The translations under genes were made by a program, and so were the position numbers. Below, in pieces: positions 40,790 through 48,750 of a stretch of 64,000 bases of DNA. The first letter of the stretch is position 1; every line of letters begins with the position of its first letter. The notes below the pieces were generated by a model, which made no database searches, was not told the origin of the DNA, and worked only from the letters and a program-made list of their open reading frames with translations. Source of the stretch: JAKPAM01 sp047601745 (GTDB taxonomy: Bacteria > Pseudomonadota > Gammaproteobacteria > Burkholderiales > Burkholderiaceae_E); NCBI GenBank assembly GCA_047601745.1, contig JASGIS010000001.1, positions 4,588,001 to 4,652,000 of the forward strand, written 5' to 3'.

Positions 40790-41998
40790 TTATCGCAAGG
40801 CGAGAATTGCGAAGAAGGACAGCACAAGGCTCGATGTCAGGATGACGCCGAGCGAGGTATACGCTGCAACGGGAAGCAGGGTCGCAACGCTGATGGACAG
40901 AGCCGCACAACCCATCTGCAAGAATCCGAGCAATGCGGAAGCTGCTTCCGCCTGCCGCCCGAACGGCTGCAGCGCGATGGCCGTGCCTAATGGATTGATC
41001 ATTCCCATGCCCAGCAGAAATATCGTGAACGATGCGGAAAAGAGGACGAAATCGTCCCCGCTGATCAGCAGCGCAATGCTGCCCGCCAGTGCAATGACGA
41101 TACCCAGCCGAGCCGCCCGCACCTGCCCCCATCGATGAGCCACCCGAGGCGCCAGAAGTCCTCCGCCAAACACCACGAAAACGGTGGACGCGAAGAAGAT
41201 CCCCAGTCCAAGCTGCGAGAAGTGAAACCCCGTCATCAGGATCGCCGGGGCCAGCGAGAAGAACGCGTATAACGACCCGATGACGAGACTCACTGCGAGA
41301 GCTGGAGCGATGAATCGCCGATCAAGAAGAAGTCTCCGGTAGGTTCCCAGGATTGCCGGGATGTCGATGGCCGAGCGACTGTCTGCTCCGTGCGTCTCTC
41401 CCAGCCTGGCGCTGTAGTGAACGGCCAGCAGGATGGCGAGCACGCCCATCAAGCCGAACGTCGACCGCCACCCTAACCAAGTATTGAACGCGCCACCGAG
41501 CAGCGGGGAGAATCCCGGGGCGGCTGCCATGGCCACCATGATGAGCGAGAGCGTGCGCGCGAGTGCTTCGCCCTCGAACAAGTCGCGCGCAACAGCACGC
41601 GACAGGACTGATGTGGCGCAAACTCCGAGCGCCTGGACGACGCGCCCACCGATGAGCTGATGCAGCGTGGTGGCGAATGCGCACAGCGCGCTTCCAAGTA
41701 CGAATGCAATGAGGCCTGACAGCACCAACCACCTTCGGCCGAACCGGTCTGATAGTGGCCCCACCAGGAGCTGGCCCAGAGCGAACGAGACAAAGAAAGT
41801 GCTGAACGTAGCGCTTAGGTCGATGACCGAAGTCCCGAGATCAATGGCCATATCGGGAAACGCCGGCAGGATGATGTTCGTGGCCAAAGACCCCAGCGCT
41901 GCCAGAGCAGCAAGCAGGAACAGCAATTCAGCGGTAAGCGCTTGCTGAGATGCCGGTATCTCGTCCCCAGCCGGCATCGATTGATGGTTCCGCAGCAT
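40790..41998 (-). CDS. MFS drug-resistance transporter (Bcr/CflA-like)
   Basis: 402 residues from the ATG at 41998, with about 12 hydrophobic segments. Motif A is GPLSDRFGRRWLVL, and GRVVQALGVCATSVLSRAVARDLF resembles the Bcr/CflA motif (QALGAAAGMVLARAIVRD type). An exporter of drugs or small metabolites is expected. Its start is 4 bases from the end of the MarR gene, so the two are cotranscribed, a common repressor-pump arrangement. Confidence 0.88.
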   Translation of the reverse strand: MLRNHQSMPAGDEIPASQQALTAELLFLLAALAALGSLATNIILPAFPDMAIDLGTSVIDLSATFSTFFVSFALGQLLVGPLSDRFGRRWLVLSGLIAFVLGSALCAFATTLHQLIGGRVVQALGVCATSVLSRAVARDLFEGEALARTLSLIMVAMAAAPGFSPLLGGAFNTWLGWRSTFGLMGVLAILLAVHYSARLGETHGADSRSAIDIPAILGTYRRLLLDRRFIAPALAVSLVIGSLYAFFSLAPAILMTGFHFSQLGLGIFFASTVFVVFGGGLLAPRVAHRWGQVRAARLGIVIALAGSIALLISGDDFVLFSASFTIFLLGMGMINPLGTAIALQPFGRQAEAASALLGFLQMGCAALSISVATLLPVAAYTSLGVILTSSLVLSFFAILALR

Positions 41999-42002
41999 CT
42001 GG

Positions 42003-42506
42003 CTATCTCCGGGAGCGCTTGCCGAGACCTCTTTCGCCAGCCGATGCAGGGTCGCTTTCGACGATGTTCTCGAGGTCGTCGTCGAGACATTCGATAGAAG
42101 CGTCAAGCAGCTCATGCAGCGCGGCAACACGCGCTACGCCGAGCCGTTCGTTAAGCGCCGTTTGTGCCTTCTTCCAGGCGCGCTGACCTTCGGCACGCTT
42201 CGCCCGGCCGGCCTCCGTCACTTCGACCAGTCGGCTGCGCGCATCGGTGCCGGCGCCGATCTTCAGCCATCCACGAACCACCATCGGCTGCATGTTGCGC
42301 GTCAACGTCGATGCGTCCATCTGCATTCGTCGGGCCAGGTCACCGGGCCGGATCGGCCCCAGTCCCACGACGTACGACAGCAGCGCGTACTGCGTGTTCC
42401 GGAGGCCCGTCTCGCTGACATAGCGGTCGTAGTGGCGCGTCACCATGCGAGTGAGCTGGCGAAGCTTCAGATTCGTACACCCTTGTGGCTTGGCGGTGCT
42501 CTTCAT
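42003..42506 (-). CDS. MarR-family regulator
   Basis: 167 residues, one winged helix-turn-helix: RNTQYALLSYVVGLGPIRPG, then DLARRMQMDASTLTRNMQPM for the recognition helix and the wing in GAGTDARSRLVEVTEAGR. It precedes an MFS pump on the same strand and is divergent from a thioesterase/MFS pair. A 33-bp two-tier palindrome lies in the 62-base divergent gap and is the obvious operator for both directions. Confidence 0.9.
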   Translation of the reverse strand: MKSTAKPQGCTNLKLRQLTRMVTRHYDRYVSETGLRNTQYALLSYVVGLGPIRPGDLARRMQMDASTLTRNMQPMVVRGWLKIGAGTDARSRLVEVTEAGRAKRAEGQRAWKKAQTALNERLGVARVAALHELLDASIECLDDDLENIVESDPASAGERGLGKRSRR

Positions 42507-42511
42507 GTGAT

Positions 42512-42544
42512 GTATTGTACCTGCAATCTTTGCATATACAATAC
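42512..42544. promoter_or_regulatory. 33-bp nested palindrome, MarR operator
   Basis: Outer arms GTATTGTA (42512-42519) and TACAATAC (42537-42544) are perfect inverted repeats. Inside them TGCAA (42522-42526) and TTGCA (42530-42534) form a second perfect pair around a 3-base centre. The AT-rich outer arms may also supply -10 elements. The site lies 6 bases before the MarR start and 25 bases before the thioesterase start. Confidence 0.75.
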
Positions 42545-42568
42545 TAATCCTGGAAGAGAGGAAAGCCG

Positions 42569-43195
42569 ATGGATGTCGATCAGGTCATCGCTCAATGGGA
42601 ATCGGACGAGGCGCACGTGCGCAAACGCTTGATCGCCCCCGGCGCTTCGCCCAGGGGAGAGGTCTTCGTGCGCTCTGGAATGGAGATGTTCGAGGCGATC
42701 TTTACTGGCGAGCTACCGCCTGCGCCGTTCGGCGACACGCTCGACATCGTGGCGATCAGCGTGGAGCCGGGAGTCGCGGTCTTCCAAGGCCGACCTCAGC
42801 GTCGGCATTACAACCCCTTGGGCATCGTGCATGGTGGCTGGTTTGCTGCGCTGCTCGACTTTGCCGTGGGCTGCGCCGTCCATTCGACGTTGCCGGCAGG
42901 CAAGGGTTTTGCCACCTTGGAGCTGAAGGTCAACATGCTGCGCTCGTTGAGTTCTCAAGTGCCGCTGGTGCGCGCCGAGAGCAGGTTGATCCACGCCGGA
43001 CGCCAAGTCGCCGTCGCCGATGGTCAGATCGTCGGTCCGGATGGCAAGCGCTATGCGCACGCGACGACGACTTGCCTGATTTTCGACCATACCCTCAGCG
43101 ACTCCGGGGGAGCGCCGGCGGGGGAGCAAGCATTGCGCCCGTCCTCGAACCGCTCTTCTGGTTCCGCGCCGCCGGAAGGGGTAGGGCGCGCGTGA
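42569..43195 (+). CDS. PaaI-type hotdog thioesterase
   Basis: 208 residues. The hotdog domain (about 65-170) shows the typical HYNPLGIVHGGWFAALLD, with HGG and the following Asp, and then GFATLELKVNMLRSL. Such enzymes hydrolyse aromatic or short acyl-CoA thioesters. The last ~30 residues are Ser/Pro/Gly-rich and probably unstructured. It is divergent from the MarR gene across the palindrome and followed by an MFS gene 31 bases later. Confidence 0.83.
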   Translation: MDVDQVIAQWESDEAHVRKRLIAPGASPRGEVFVRSGMEMFEAIFTGELPPAPFGDTLDIVAISVEPGVAVFQGRPQRRHYNPLGIVHGGWFAALLDFAVGCAVHSTLPAGKGFATLELKVNMLRSLSSQVPLVRAESRLIHAGRQVAVADGQIVGPDGKRYAHATTTCLIFDHTLSDSGGAPAGEQALRPSSNRSSGSAPPEGVGRA

Positions 43196-43226
43196 CGGAC
43201 TTGTTCCTCAACAGGTGGAGAATTTC

Positions 43227-44480
43227 ATGACTTCGGTTCCGCAGTTGGACGTCAGGCCGCCTGGACATGCGATCGGGCTCATATTGCTGGCGGCTGCCGG
43301 CACGTTCGCACTGACGATGGGCGTGCGCCAGTCCATGGGCTTGTACCTCTCGGCGCTCAACACGTCCACCGGCCTGGGTATCGCCAACATCAGCCTGGCC
43401 TTCGCCTTCGGGCAACTCTGGTGGGGGCTCACACAACCGTTCGCGGGCGCGGTTGCCGATCGGATCGGCACGGGGCGCGTGATCCTCATCGGTGTGGTGC
43501 TGATCGTCATCGGTACCGTCATCACGCCCTTGATGACGTCCACGCTCGGTCTGATCTTCGCCATCGGTATCCTGGCCGCAGGCGGCTCCGGCATGGCCGG
43601 CCCCTCTGTGCTAATGGCAGCGAGCGCACGACTGGTACCGCTCGGCATGCGCGGAATGGCGACCGGCATCGTCAATGCCGGTGGGTCGTTCGGTCAGTTC
43701 GCGATGGCGCCGATCGCGATCGCCCTGACCTCATCCATGGGGTGGGCGGCATCCATGCAGTGGCTCGGCGCGCTGGTTTTTCTCGCGCTACCCGCCGCGT
43801 GGATACTCAAAGGAAACGCCAAGGCGCTCGCTGCTGCCGCCGCAGCCGCGTCCGGGGCAGCGGTTCTTACGACGCGCCAAGCACTGAGTCAGGCTTTGGC
43901 AACGCCGAGCTATGGCCTCCTGGCCATGGGGTTCCTCGTCTGCGGGTTCCATGTCGCCTTTCTCGCCACGCACCTTCCCGGCGTAGTCGAGAGTTGCGGG
44001 ATGCCTCCCGTCATCGCCGGCTGGTCGCTGGCGGTAGTTGGTTTGTTCAACATCGTTGGAAGCCTTCTCATAGGGTGGGCCGTAGGACGGTGGCGCATGA
44101 AGTCGCTTCTCTCGCTGCTCTACGCGACTCGCGGCCTTGCGGTGCTCGCCTTCCTCCTTGCTCCCAAGACCCCAGCCGTGATGCTGGTGTTCGCCGCGGT
44201 CATGGGCGTGACCTTCCTGTCGACCGTCCCGCCGACGGCCGGGCTCGTCGCCAAGATGTTCGGGCCAGCGAACATGGCCATGCTCTTCGGTGTTCTGATG
44301 CTGGCTCACCAGATCGGCGGCTTCTTCGGCGCCTATCTGGGCGGGCAGGTTTTCCAGGCCACCGGCAGCTATGACTGGGTGTGGTACCTGGACATCGCGC
44401 TGGCAGCGGGTGCCGCGGTGCTTCACCTGCCTATTCGAGAGGCGCGGCTAAGCCGCAGTCCTGCCGCGGCGGCAGCATAG
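43227..44480 (+). CDS. MFS transporter (oxalate/formate- or Ynfm-like)
   Basis: 417 residues from the ATG at 43227 (GGTGGAG upstream). About 12 hydrophobic segments, with LYLSALNTSTGLGIANISLAF and motif A as GAVADRIGTGRVILIG. The overall pattern is that of MFS carriers for organic acids. It probably forms an operon with the thioesterase under MarR control. Substrate unknown. Confidence 0.86.
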   Translation: MTSVPQLDVRPPGHAIGLILLAAAGTFALTMGVRQSMGLYLSALNTSTGLGIANISLAFAFGQLWWGLTQPFAGAVADRIGTGRVILIGVVLIVIGTVITPLMTSTLGLIFAIGILAAGGSGMAGPSVLMAASARLVPLGMRGMATGIVNAGGSFGQFAMAPIAIALTSSMGWAASMQWLGALVFLALPAAWILKGNAKALAAAAAAASGAAVLTTRQALSQALATPSYGLLAMGFLVCGFHVAFLATHLPGVVESCGMPPVIAGWSLAVVGLFNIVGSLLIGWAVGRWRMKSLLSLLYATRGLAVLAFLLAPKTPAVMLVFAAVMGVTFLSTVPPTAGLVAKMFGPANMAMLFGVLMLAHQIGGFFGAYLGGQVFQATGSYDWVWYLDIALAAGAAVLHLPIREARLSRSPAAAAA

Positions 44481-44537
44481 CGAGCGGACTGCGTAGTGGC
44501 TGGATGACTTTTCGGGCAATCGATTCTCAGGAGTTGA

Positions 44538-45001
44538 TAGGCGTGGTCCACGAGATCGTGCGCGCGGGCGGCATGTCCTGGGAGACCTGGCTCGTCGCGC
44601 TGGGCTACACCGTGTACTTCGTGATGCGCCGGCACATGGGCACGGGCGACCTCGGCGGGCACTGGTTGGACATGATGCTGCTGATACCCGCCGCGCTATG
44701 GTTCATCGTCCGCGCGCCCTCATCGCTGCCATTGGTGGCGGATCACGCGCACCTGTGGGTGCTGGTGCCGGTCGTGGGCGTGGTCAGCGCAGTGTCGCTG
44801 GCGCTCTACATGGCGGCCAGCCACCTGTTGCCGCTGGGACTGTTTGGCGTGCTCGGCTACGTCGAGCCCGTCTTGCTGGCCATCGTGGTGCTGCTGGGCG
44901 AGAGCATCAGCGCGGCGCAGTGGCCGACCTACGGGCCGATCTTCGCGGCGGTGGCGGTGCTGGTGATCGACGGGGTGCTGCGCTTGCGCTGGCGCGGCTG
45001 A
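44538..45001 (+). pseudogene. truncated rarD copy (C-terminal half)
   Basis: From about VVHEIVRAGGMSWETWLVAL to the stop, the translation follows the last ~150 residues of the rarD gene at 31421-32296 with few changes (YTVYFVMRR, YVEPVLLAIVVLLGES, GPIFAAVAVLVIDGVLRL). The N-terminal half is missing and replaced by unrelated sequence. One Leu codon in the LLLGES stretch is deleted. It abuts the intact carboxymuconolactone decarboxylase gene, whose remnant follows the intact rarD. Confidence 0.85.
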
Positions 45002-45062
45002 ATACGAGCGGGCACCCGCGTCGCGCCGGCCGGCACGGTCAGCGCGGGAACGATCGCATGCA

Positions 45063-45446
45063 TCATTGCCCGGTCTCCTTTGCAAAGACCTCCTTTGCCA
45101 CCGCCAGTCCGTTCAGGGCGGCGGGGAACCCCGCGTACACCGCCATCTGCATGATGGTTTCGACCACTTCCGAGCGCGTGACGCCCACGTTGAGCGCGCC
45201 CTGGATATGCACGGCGAGCTGGGGCGCTGCATTGCCCAGCGCGGTGAGCGCGGCCACGACCGCGATTTCCCGGCTTTTCAGATCCAGGCTCGGCCTGGAG
45301 TAGATGTCCCCGAAAGGGAACTCGATCAGGTAGCGGGCGAAGTCGGGGGCGATCCCGTCCAGACTTTCCAGCACGCGTTCTCCGGCCTCACCGTCGATCT
45401 CCCGCAGTTTGGCGAGTCCGCGTTCGTAGCGATTTTCCGTGTTCAT
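45063..45446 (-). CDS. carboxymuconolactone decarboxylase family protein (PcaC-like)
   Basis: I prefer the third ATG (45446) because AAGGA lies 8 bases before it; 127 residues. The all-helical CMD fold is shown by SREIAVVAALTALGNAAPQL, VHIQGALNVGVTRSEVVETI and AVYAGFPAALNGL, as in PcaC. No AhpD-type CxxC is present, so it is not a thiol peroxidase. It may be a gamma-carboxymuconolactone decarboxylase or an uncharacterised homologue. It overlaps the MerR gene by about 59 bases and is probably controlled by it. Confidence 0.86.
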   Translation of the reverse strand: MNTENRYERGLAKLREIDGEAGERVLESLDGIAPDFARYLIEFPFGDIYSRPSLDLKSREIAVVAALTALGNAAPQLAVHIQGALNVGVTRSEVVETIMQMAVYAGFPAALNGLAVAKEVFAKETGQ

Positions 45447-45849
45447 CGGCATGTCCTTCATCAGAGGGGGAGTCCGACGCCAAGGACTGCTCGACCGAGC
45501 GGTAATGCTCGATCTTCGCCTGCAATGCTTGTGCGGACCGGCGCATCGCCTCGATCTTGGAAAGCACTTCGGTCAAGTGCTCTTCCAGCATCTGGCGACG
45601 ATCCGGCACCGTCGAGTCCCCGGCGCCACGTAGTGCCGCGAACGTCCGCATCTTGCCGATGGGCATGTTCGTCGTTCGCAAGCGCAGCAGGAATTCGATC
45701 CAGGCCATGTCCGAAGCCGCATAGCGTCGTTGCCCGCCGGGCCCACGGTCGATCGGCGAGATCAGGCCGATCCGCTCGTAGTAGCGCAGGGTATGGGCCG
45801 TCAGGCCCGTGCGCTTGGCGACTTCATCAATGGTCAGATGGGATTCCAT
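45388..45849 (-). CDS. MerR-family regulator
   Basis: 153 residues. The winged helix begins LTIDEVAKRTGLTAHTLRYY and continues ERIGLISPIDRGPGGQRRY, the classic MerR start. A coiled-coil dimerisation helix follows (about 85-120). No metal-binding Cys cluster is seen, so an organic effector is likely. The C-terminal ~20 codons overlap the decarboxylase gene, and the two are translationally linked. Confidence 0.9.
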   Translation of the reverse strand: MESHLTIDEVAKRTGLTAHTLRYYERIGLISPIDRGPGGQRRYAASDMAWIEFLLRLRTTNMPIGKMRTFAALRGAGDSTVPDRRQMLEEHLTEVLSKIEAMRRSAQALQAKIEHYRSVEQSLASDSPSDEGHADEHGKSLRTRTRQTAGDRR

Positions 45850-45919
45850 GGAGAGATCCTAGAAGTTCGAGTGCACTCGAAGTCAAGACCGTCCTGACTA
45901 CACCACGAGGCCAGACCGA

Positions 45920-46039
45920 TCAGGTCAGTTGCGCACGCATGGCATCGATGACAGCGCGGTAATCGGCTTGACCGAAGATGGCGCTGCCGGGCACGAAGGT
46001 GTCGGCACCAGCGTCGGCCACACGGCGAATGTTGTCCGG
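45920..46039 (-). pseudogene. C-terminal remnant of ribulose-phosphate 3-epimerase (rpe)
   Basis: The last ~38 codons of this frame read VADAGADTFVPGSAIFGQAD followed by YRAVIDAMRAQLT, which matches the end of Rpe (E. coli ends with a similar GADMFVAGSAIF and DYKKVIDEMR). The rest of the gene is missing. It is fused in frame to a cupin fragment. Confidence 0.7.
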
Positions 46040-46042
46040 TAT

Positions 46043-46159
46043 CGATCGATGCGGTTCCGCATCGTCGGCGACTTGATAGGACATGCCGGGCGCGAGCACG
46101 AATCGCCGCCCGTCGGACAGCTCGGTTTCGAGCCTGCCATCCAGGCAAAGCAGTTTTTG
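46043..46159 (-). pseudogene. cupin-domain remnant
   Basis: About 39 codons encode KLLCLDGRLETELSDGRRFV and LAPGMSYQVADDAEPHRS, the second half of a small cupin (DHCW-motif cupin-like proteins have the same PGMSYQVAD..EPHRS end). The first half is missing, cut at 46159 where IS630-like sequence begins. Confidence 0.6.
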
Positions 46160-46296
46160 CGATCGGCGTTCTGGCGCGTGAACGCCCACGGTATGGCTGT
46201 GCGCTCGGCATTTCGATGAAGCTGCCAGGCGGCGACCTCGCGGACGAGGGCGTCGCGATCCCGGAAGCGGCGCGCCAGGCATTGGCGGGTCAGCAC
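46159..46296 (-). mobile_element. IS630-family transposase C-terminal scar
   Basis: A 46-codon frame reads LTRQCLARRFRDRDALVREV and AAWQLHRNAERTAIPWAFT. IS630 transposases end with the same ALxRQCLxRRIPD..L..EVAAW..RN..... W.FT pattern. The rest of the element and its inverted repeats are not seen. The scar adjoins the cupin and rpe remnants, so it records an insertion followed by deletion. The gap 45850-46348 holds only these remnants. Confidence 0.68.
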
Positions 46297-46348
46297 GCCG
46301 ATTTTGAACGCTTACATCGCGACGGACCCGATCCGCGGCTCAACCCGT

Positions 46349-47803
46349 TCAGTCCATGCGCCTTTCCGCTGAAACGTCTCCCCGCTGCTGGCGTGCCTGC
46401 TCGGCCAGCAGCCCTCCGACCGCCATCCCGTAGTCGATCCGTTCGCCGGCCCAACGCGTGACGGCCGTGTCGGCATCGATAACCAGCCCGGCCCGGCGAT
46501 GCCGCAGGACGATCTGTCGATCGTCACCGGTCATCGGCGCCGCCGGCTCGAACGGATGGCCGTGCGAGTCGTTGAACCGCAGCGCGCCGTCATTCAGCAC
46601 GCGCACGTCGATCCGGCCCTCGTGAACCTGCCTGTGATGGAAGCGGCACAGCAGCACCAGGTTCGACAGCCGGGTCTCGCCGCCGTCGGCCCAGTGCCGG
46701 ATGTGATGCCCATCCAGGAACCGCGTATGCGTGCAACCCGGAAAGCGGCAGCCGCTGTCGCGCGCCTGCAGCGCCCGACGGATCGCCGGCGGAATGCTGC
46801 GCGTCTTGCGGCCCACGTCCAGCGGGCGGCCGAAGGCATCTTCGACGATGCGCACGATGCTGGCGTCGCAGGCCAGGCGCCGCGCGGTCTGCACCGCCAG
46901 CGCCGGACCGTTCTCGAGTTCGCAGCGGCCGGGAGCCGGTTCGTCCGAGGGGGCGGCGTTCGAGGTCCCGGCGTCCGAGGTCTCCGCGTTGCAAAGCGTA
47001 TCGGCTGCACGCAGGCTATCGACGTCGACGTGAACGACGATCTGCTGGCGTTCGCCGCCCGACAGCGCCTGATCGCCGTGGGCCAGCCAGGTCTCGGCGA
47101 ACCGTGCCAGCGCGTCGGCTCGGCGCTGTCCCCGCGTCGGCGCGGTTTCCGCTGAAACGTCTTGTCTTTCCGCTGAAACGTCTCGATCTTCCGCTGAAAC
47201 ACCCTGATCACGACGCAGGTCGCTCGCCCGTTCCAGCGCCTTGACCAACAGCGCTCCTGTCTCGGCCGGCAGGCGCGCCTGCAGCACCAGTGAACCGTCG
47301 TCGTCATAGTGGTAGTGCAGGCCGCGGCTCGCGACCTGCCGCGCTTCCCGATCGAGCTCGGCCGACTCCTGCGCTCGCCGGTAATGCCGCACGACCGTCT
47401 CGACATGGTGGGCGGTACCGTGCAGCGCGATCATCAGCAGCGTTTCTTCAGTAGCCGGGGTCGCTACCCGCGTGATCGCCCGCACTTTCGAGTAGCTGAG
47501 CGCGCCGCGAGCCATCGCCGCCGAGACCTGCGGCAGTTGGGTCAGCGCCCGGGCGACGCGGACCTTCTCGCGCGCCGCCCCCATATCGAGGCCGCACTTC
47601 CAGCCCAGCCAGTGGGCGCAGGACTGCGTGGAGCCATCGGCCCAGCCTTCGCGGCGATCGAACTCGGCGATCAGCACCAGCCAGCGGTGGCTGGCGGCAT
47701 TCAGGTGACCGGCGAGTTCGGTGATCTGCGCTTGGAGGTCGGCGATCGGCAGGGCTGTGGGCGCGGACGAGATCTCGTCGTTGATCTCGAGCGGATCGGC
47801 CAT
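46349..47803 (-). CDS. DUF222/HNH endonuclease domain protein
   Basis: 484 residues. The DUF222 region covers about 25-330 and the HNH nuclease lies at about 365-415, visible as CRFPGCTHTRFLDGHHIRHW and NLVLLCRFHHRQVHEG with two zinc-type Cys pairs. Such proteins are often in multicopy families linked to mobile DNA, with unproven targets. A DVSAE/DVSAER motif is repeated three times near residues 205-222 and once at the C-terminus (see repeat). The promoter region at 47815-47850 is AT-rich, in contrast to the surroundings. Confidence 0.87.
   Translation of the reverse strand: MADPLEINDEISSAPTALPIADLQAQITELAGHLNAASHRWLVLIAEFDRREGWADGSTQSCAHWLGWKCGLDMGAAREKVRVARALTQLPQVSAAMARGALSYSKVRAITRVATPATEETLLMIALHGTAHHVETVVRHYRRAQESAELDREARQVASRGLHYHYDDDGSLVLQARLPAETGALLVKALERASDLRRDQGVSAEDRDVSAERQDVSAETAPTRGQRRADALARFAETWLAHGDQALSGGERQQIVVHVDVDSLRAADTLCNAETSDAGTSNAAPSDEPAPGRCELENGPALAVQTARRLACDASIVRIVEDAFGRPLDVGRKTRSIPPAIRRALQARDSGCRFPGCTHTRFLDGHHIRHWADGGETRLSNLVLLCRFHHRQVHEGRIDVRVLNDGALRFNDSHGHPFEPAAPMTGDDRQIVLRHRRAGLVIDADTAVTRWAGERIDYGMAVGGLLAEQARQQRGDVSAERRMD
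47148..47205. repeat. 21-bp tandem coding repeat (DVSAE motif) in the HNH gene
   Basis: TTCCGCTGAAACGTCT occurs at 47148 and 47169 and, partly, at 47190, with a 21-base period. A fourth perfect copy sits alone at 46364, near the end of the gene. Each encodes a DVSAE segment on the minus strand. Copy number is probably variable between strains. Confidence 0.75.
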
Positions 47804-47915
47804 GGTTCGTCTCCCTTATCTATATATGTTATTATATACAGTATAAAGTCGATTCGCTGCACGGACTCGAGATGAGACCTGCATGGATCCAATGCGGGAT
47901 GTCGCGTTAGTTGGC

Positions 47916-47928
47916 TGTCGAGGTACCA
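47916..47928 (+). repeat. 13-bp direct repeat, left of the DJ-1 gene
   Basis: TGTCGAGGTACCA occurs here and identically at 48671-48683, on either side of the DJ-1-type gene at 47953-48648. It may be chance, a target duplication or a regulatory pair. Confidence 0.45.
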
Positions 47929-47952
47929 GCCGATCCTCGGACCGTCCGCCGA

Positions 47953-48648
47953 TCAGCCGGCGGCGCGCAACAGGTCGGCGGCGCGCCGCACCGCGGCCGC
48001 GCGTTCCGCGCCCATCGCCTGCAGGCGGTCCCGCATGCGCTGCAGCACTTCGGGCGGCGCGTCCTCGGGCCGGCCGGCGTTGAACGGCGGCGCGGGCGCG
48101 TACTCGATCGCCAGTTGCACCGACTGTGCGAACGCCTCGCCGGCAATCTCGGCGAGCAAGGCCAGCGCCAGGTCGATGCCGGCGGTGACGCCACCGCCGC
48201 TCCACAAGCGACCGTCATGCACGACACGGCCGGCATCGGGGCGGACTTCCGGAAACTGCGCGAGCAACTCGCGCGAGGCCCAATGGCAGCCGGCGCGATG
48301 ACCGCGCAACAACCCTGCCGCGCCCAGCACCAATGAACCGGTGCACACCGATACCAGGTAGCGCGTGTCGGCGGCCAGGCGGCGCATCTGCGACAGCAGG
48401 TGGGCGTCCGCCATCGCGTCCAGCGTGCCGTAGCCGCCGGGCACCAGCAGCAGATCGCAGGCTTCGACCTCGGCGATGGGCACGGTGTCGAAGCTCAGGC
48501 CGCCGTCGGCGTTGATGCGGCCGCCGGCGCTGCTGGCCAGCACGCAGCGCGCGTTCGGCGCACGCCACAACACTTCGTACGGGCCGGTGAAGTCGAGTTG
48601 CGTGATACGCGGGAACAGCACGAAGACGATGCGGAAGTCGGATGACAT
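47953..48648 (-). CDS. DJ-1/PfpI-family protein, isonitrile-hydratase-like
   Basis: 231 residues from the ATG at 48648. DJ-1/PfpI fold: FVLFPRITQLDFTGPYEVL, LLVPGGYGTLD and the nucleophile Cys in SVCTGSLVLGAAGLL. The overall pattern matches isonitrile (cyclohexyl-isocyanide) hydratase and relatives, which have the acidic residue in QLDFTGPYEV. It is divergent from a GlxA-type AraC regulator, the usual partner of such genes. Confidence 0.83.
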   Translation of the reverse strand: MSSDFRIVFVLFPRITQLDFTGPYEVLWRAPNARCVLASSAGGRINADGGLSFDTVPIAEVEACDLLLVPGGYGTLDAMADAHLLSQMRRLAADTRYLVSVCTGSLVLGAAGLLRGHRAGCHWASRELLAQFPEVRPDAGRVVHDGRLWSGGGVTAGIDLALALLAEIAGEAFAQSVQLAIEYAPAPPFNAGRPEDAPPEVLQRMRDRLQAMGAERAAAVRRAADLLRAAG

Positions 48649-48670
48649 GGCGGGGCGCTCCGGAAGGGGG

Positions 48671-48683
48671 TGTCGAGGTACCA
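48671..48683 (+). repeat. 13-bp direct repeat, right of the DJ-1 gene
   Basis: Identical to 47916-47928. It lies 23 bases before the DJ-1 start, in the divergent promoter region shared with the GlxA-type regulator. Confidence 0.45.
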
Positions 48684-48750
48684 AAAGCATCGCATTCGCG
48701 ATGACTGGCAGCAATGACATGGTTCCCACCTTTCATGCCATCATCAGCGG

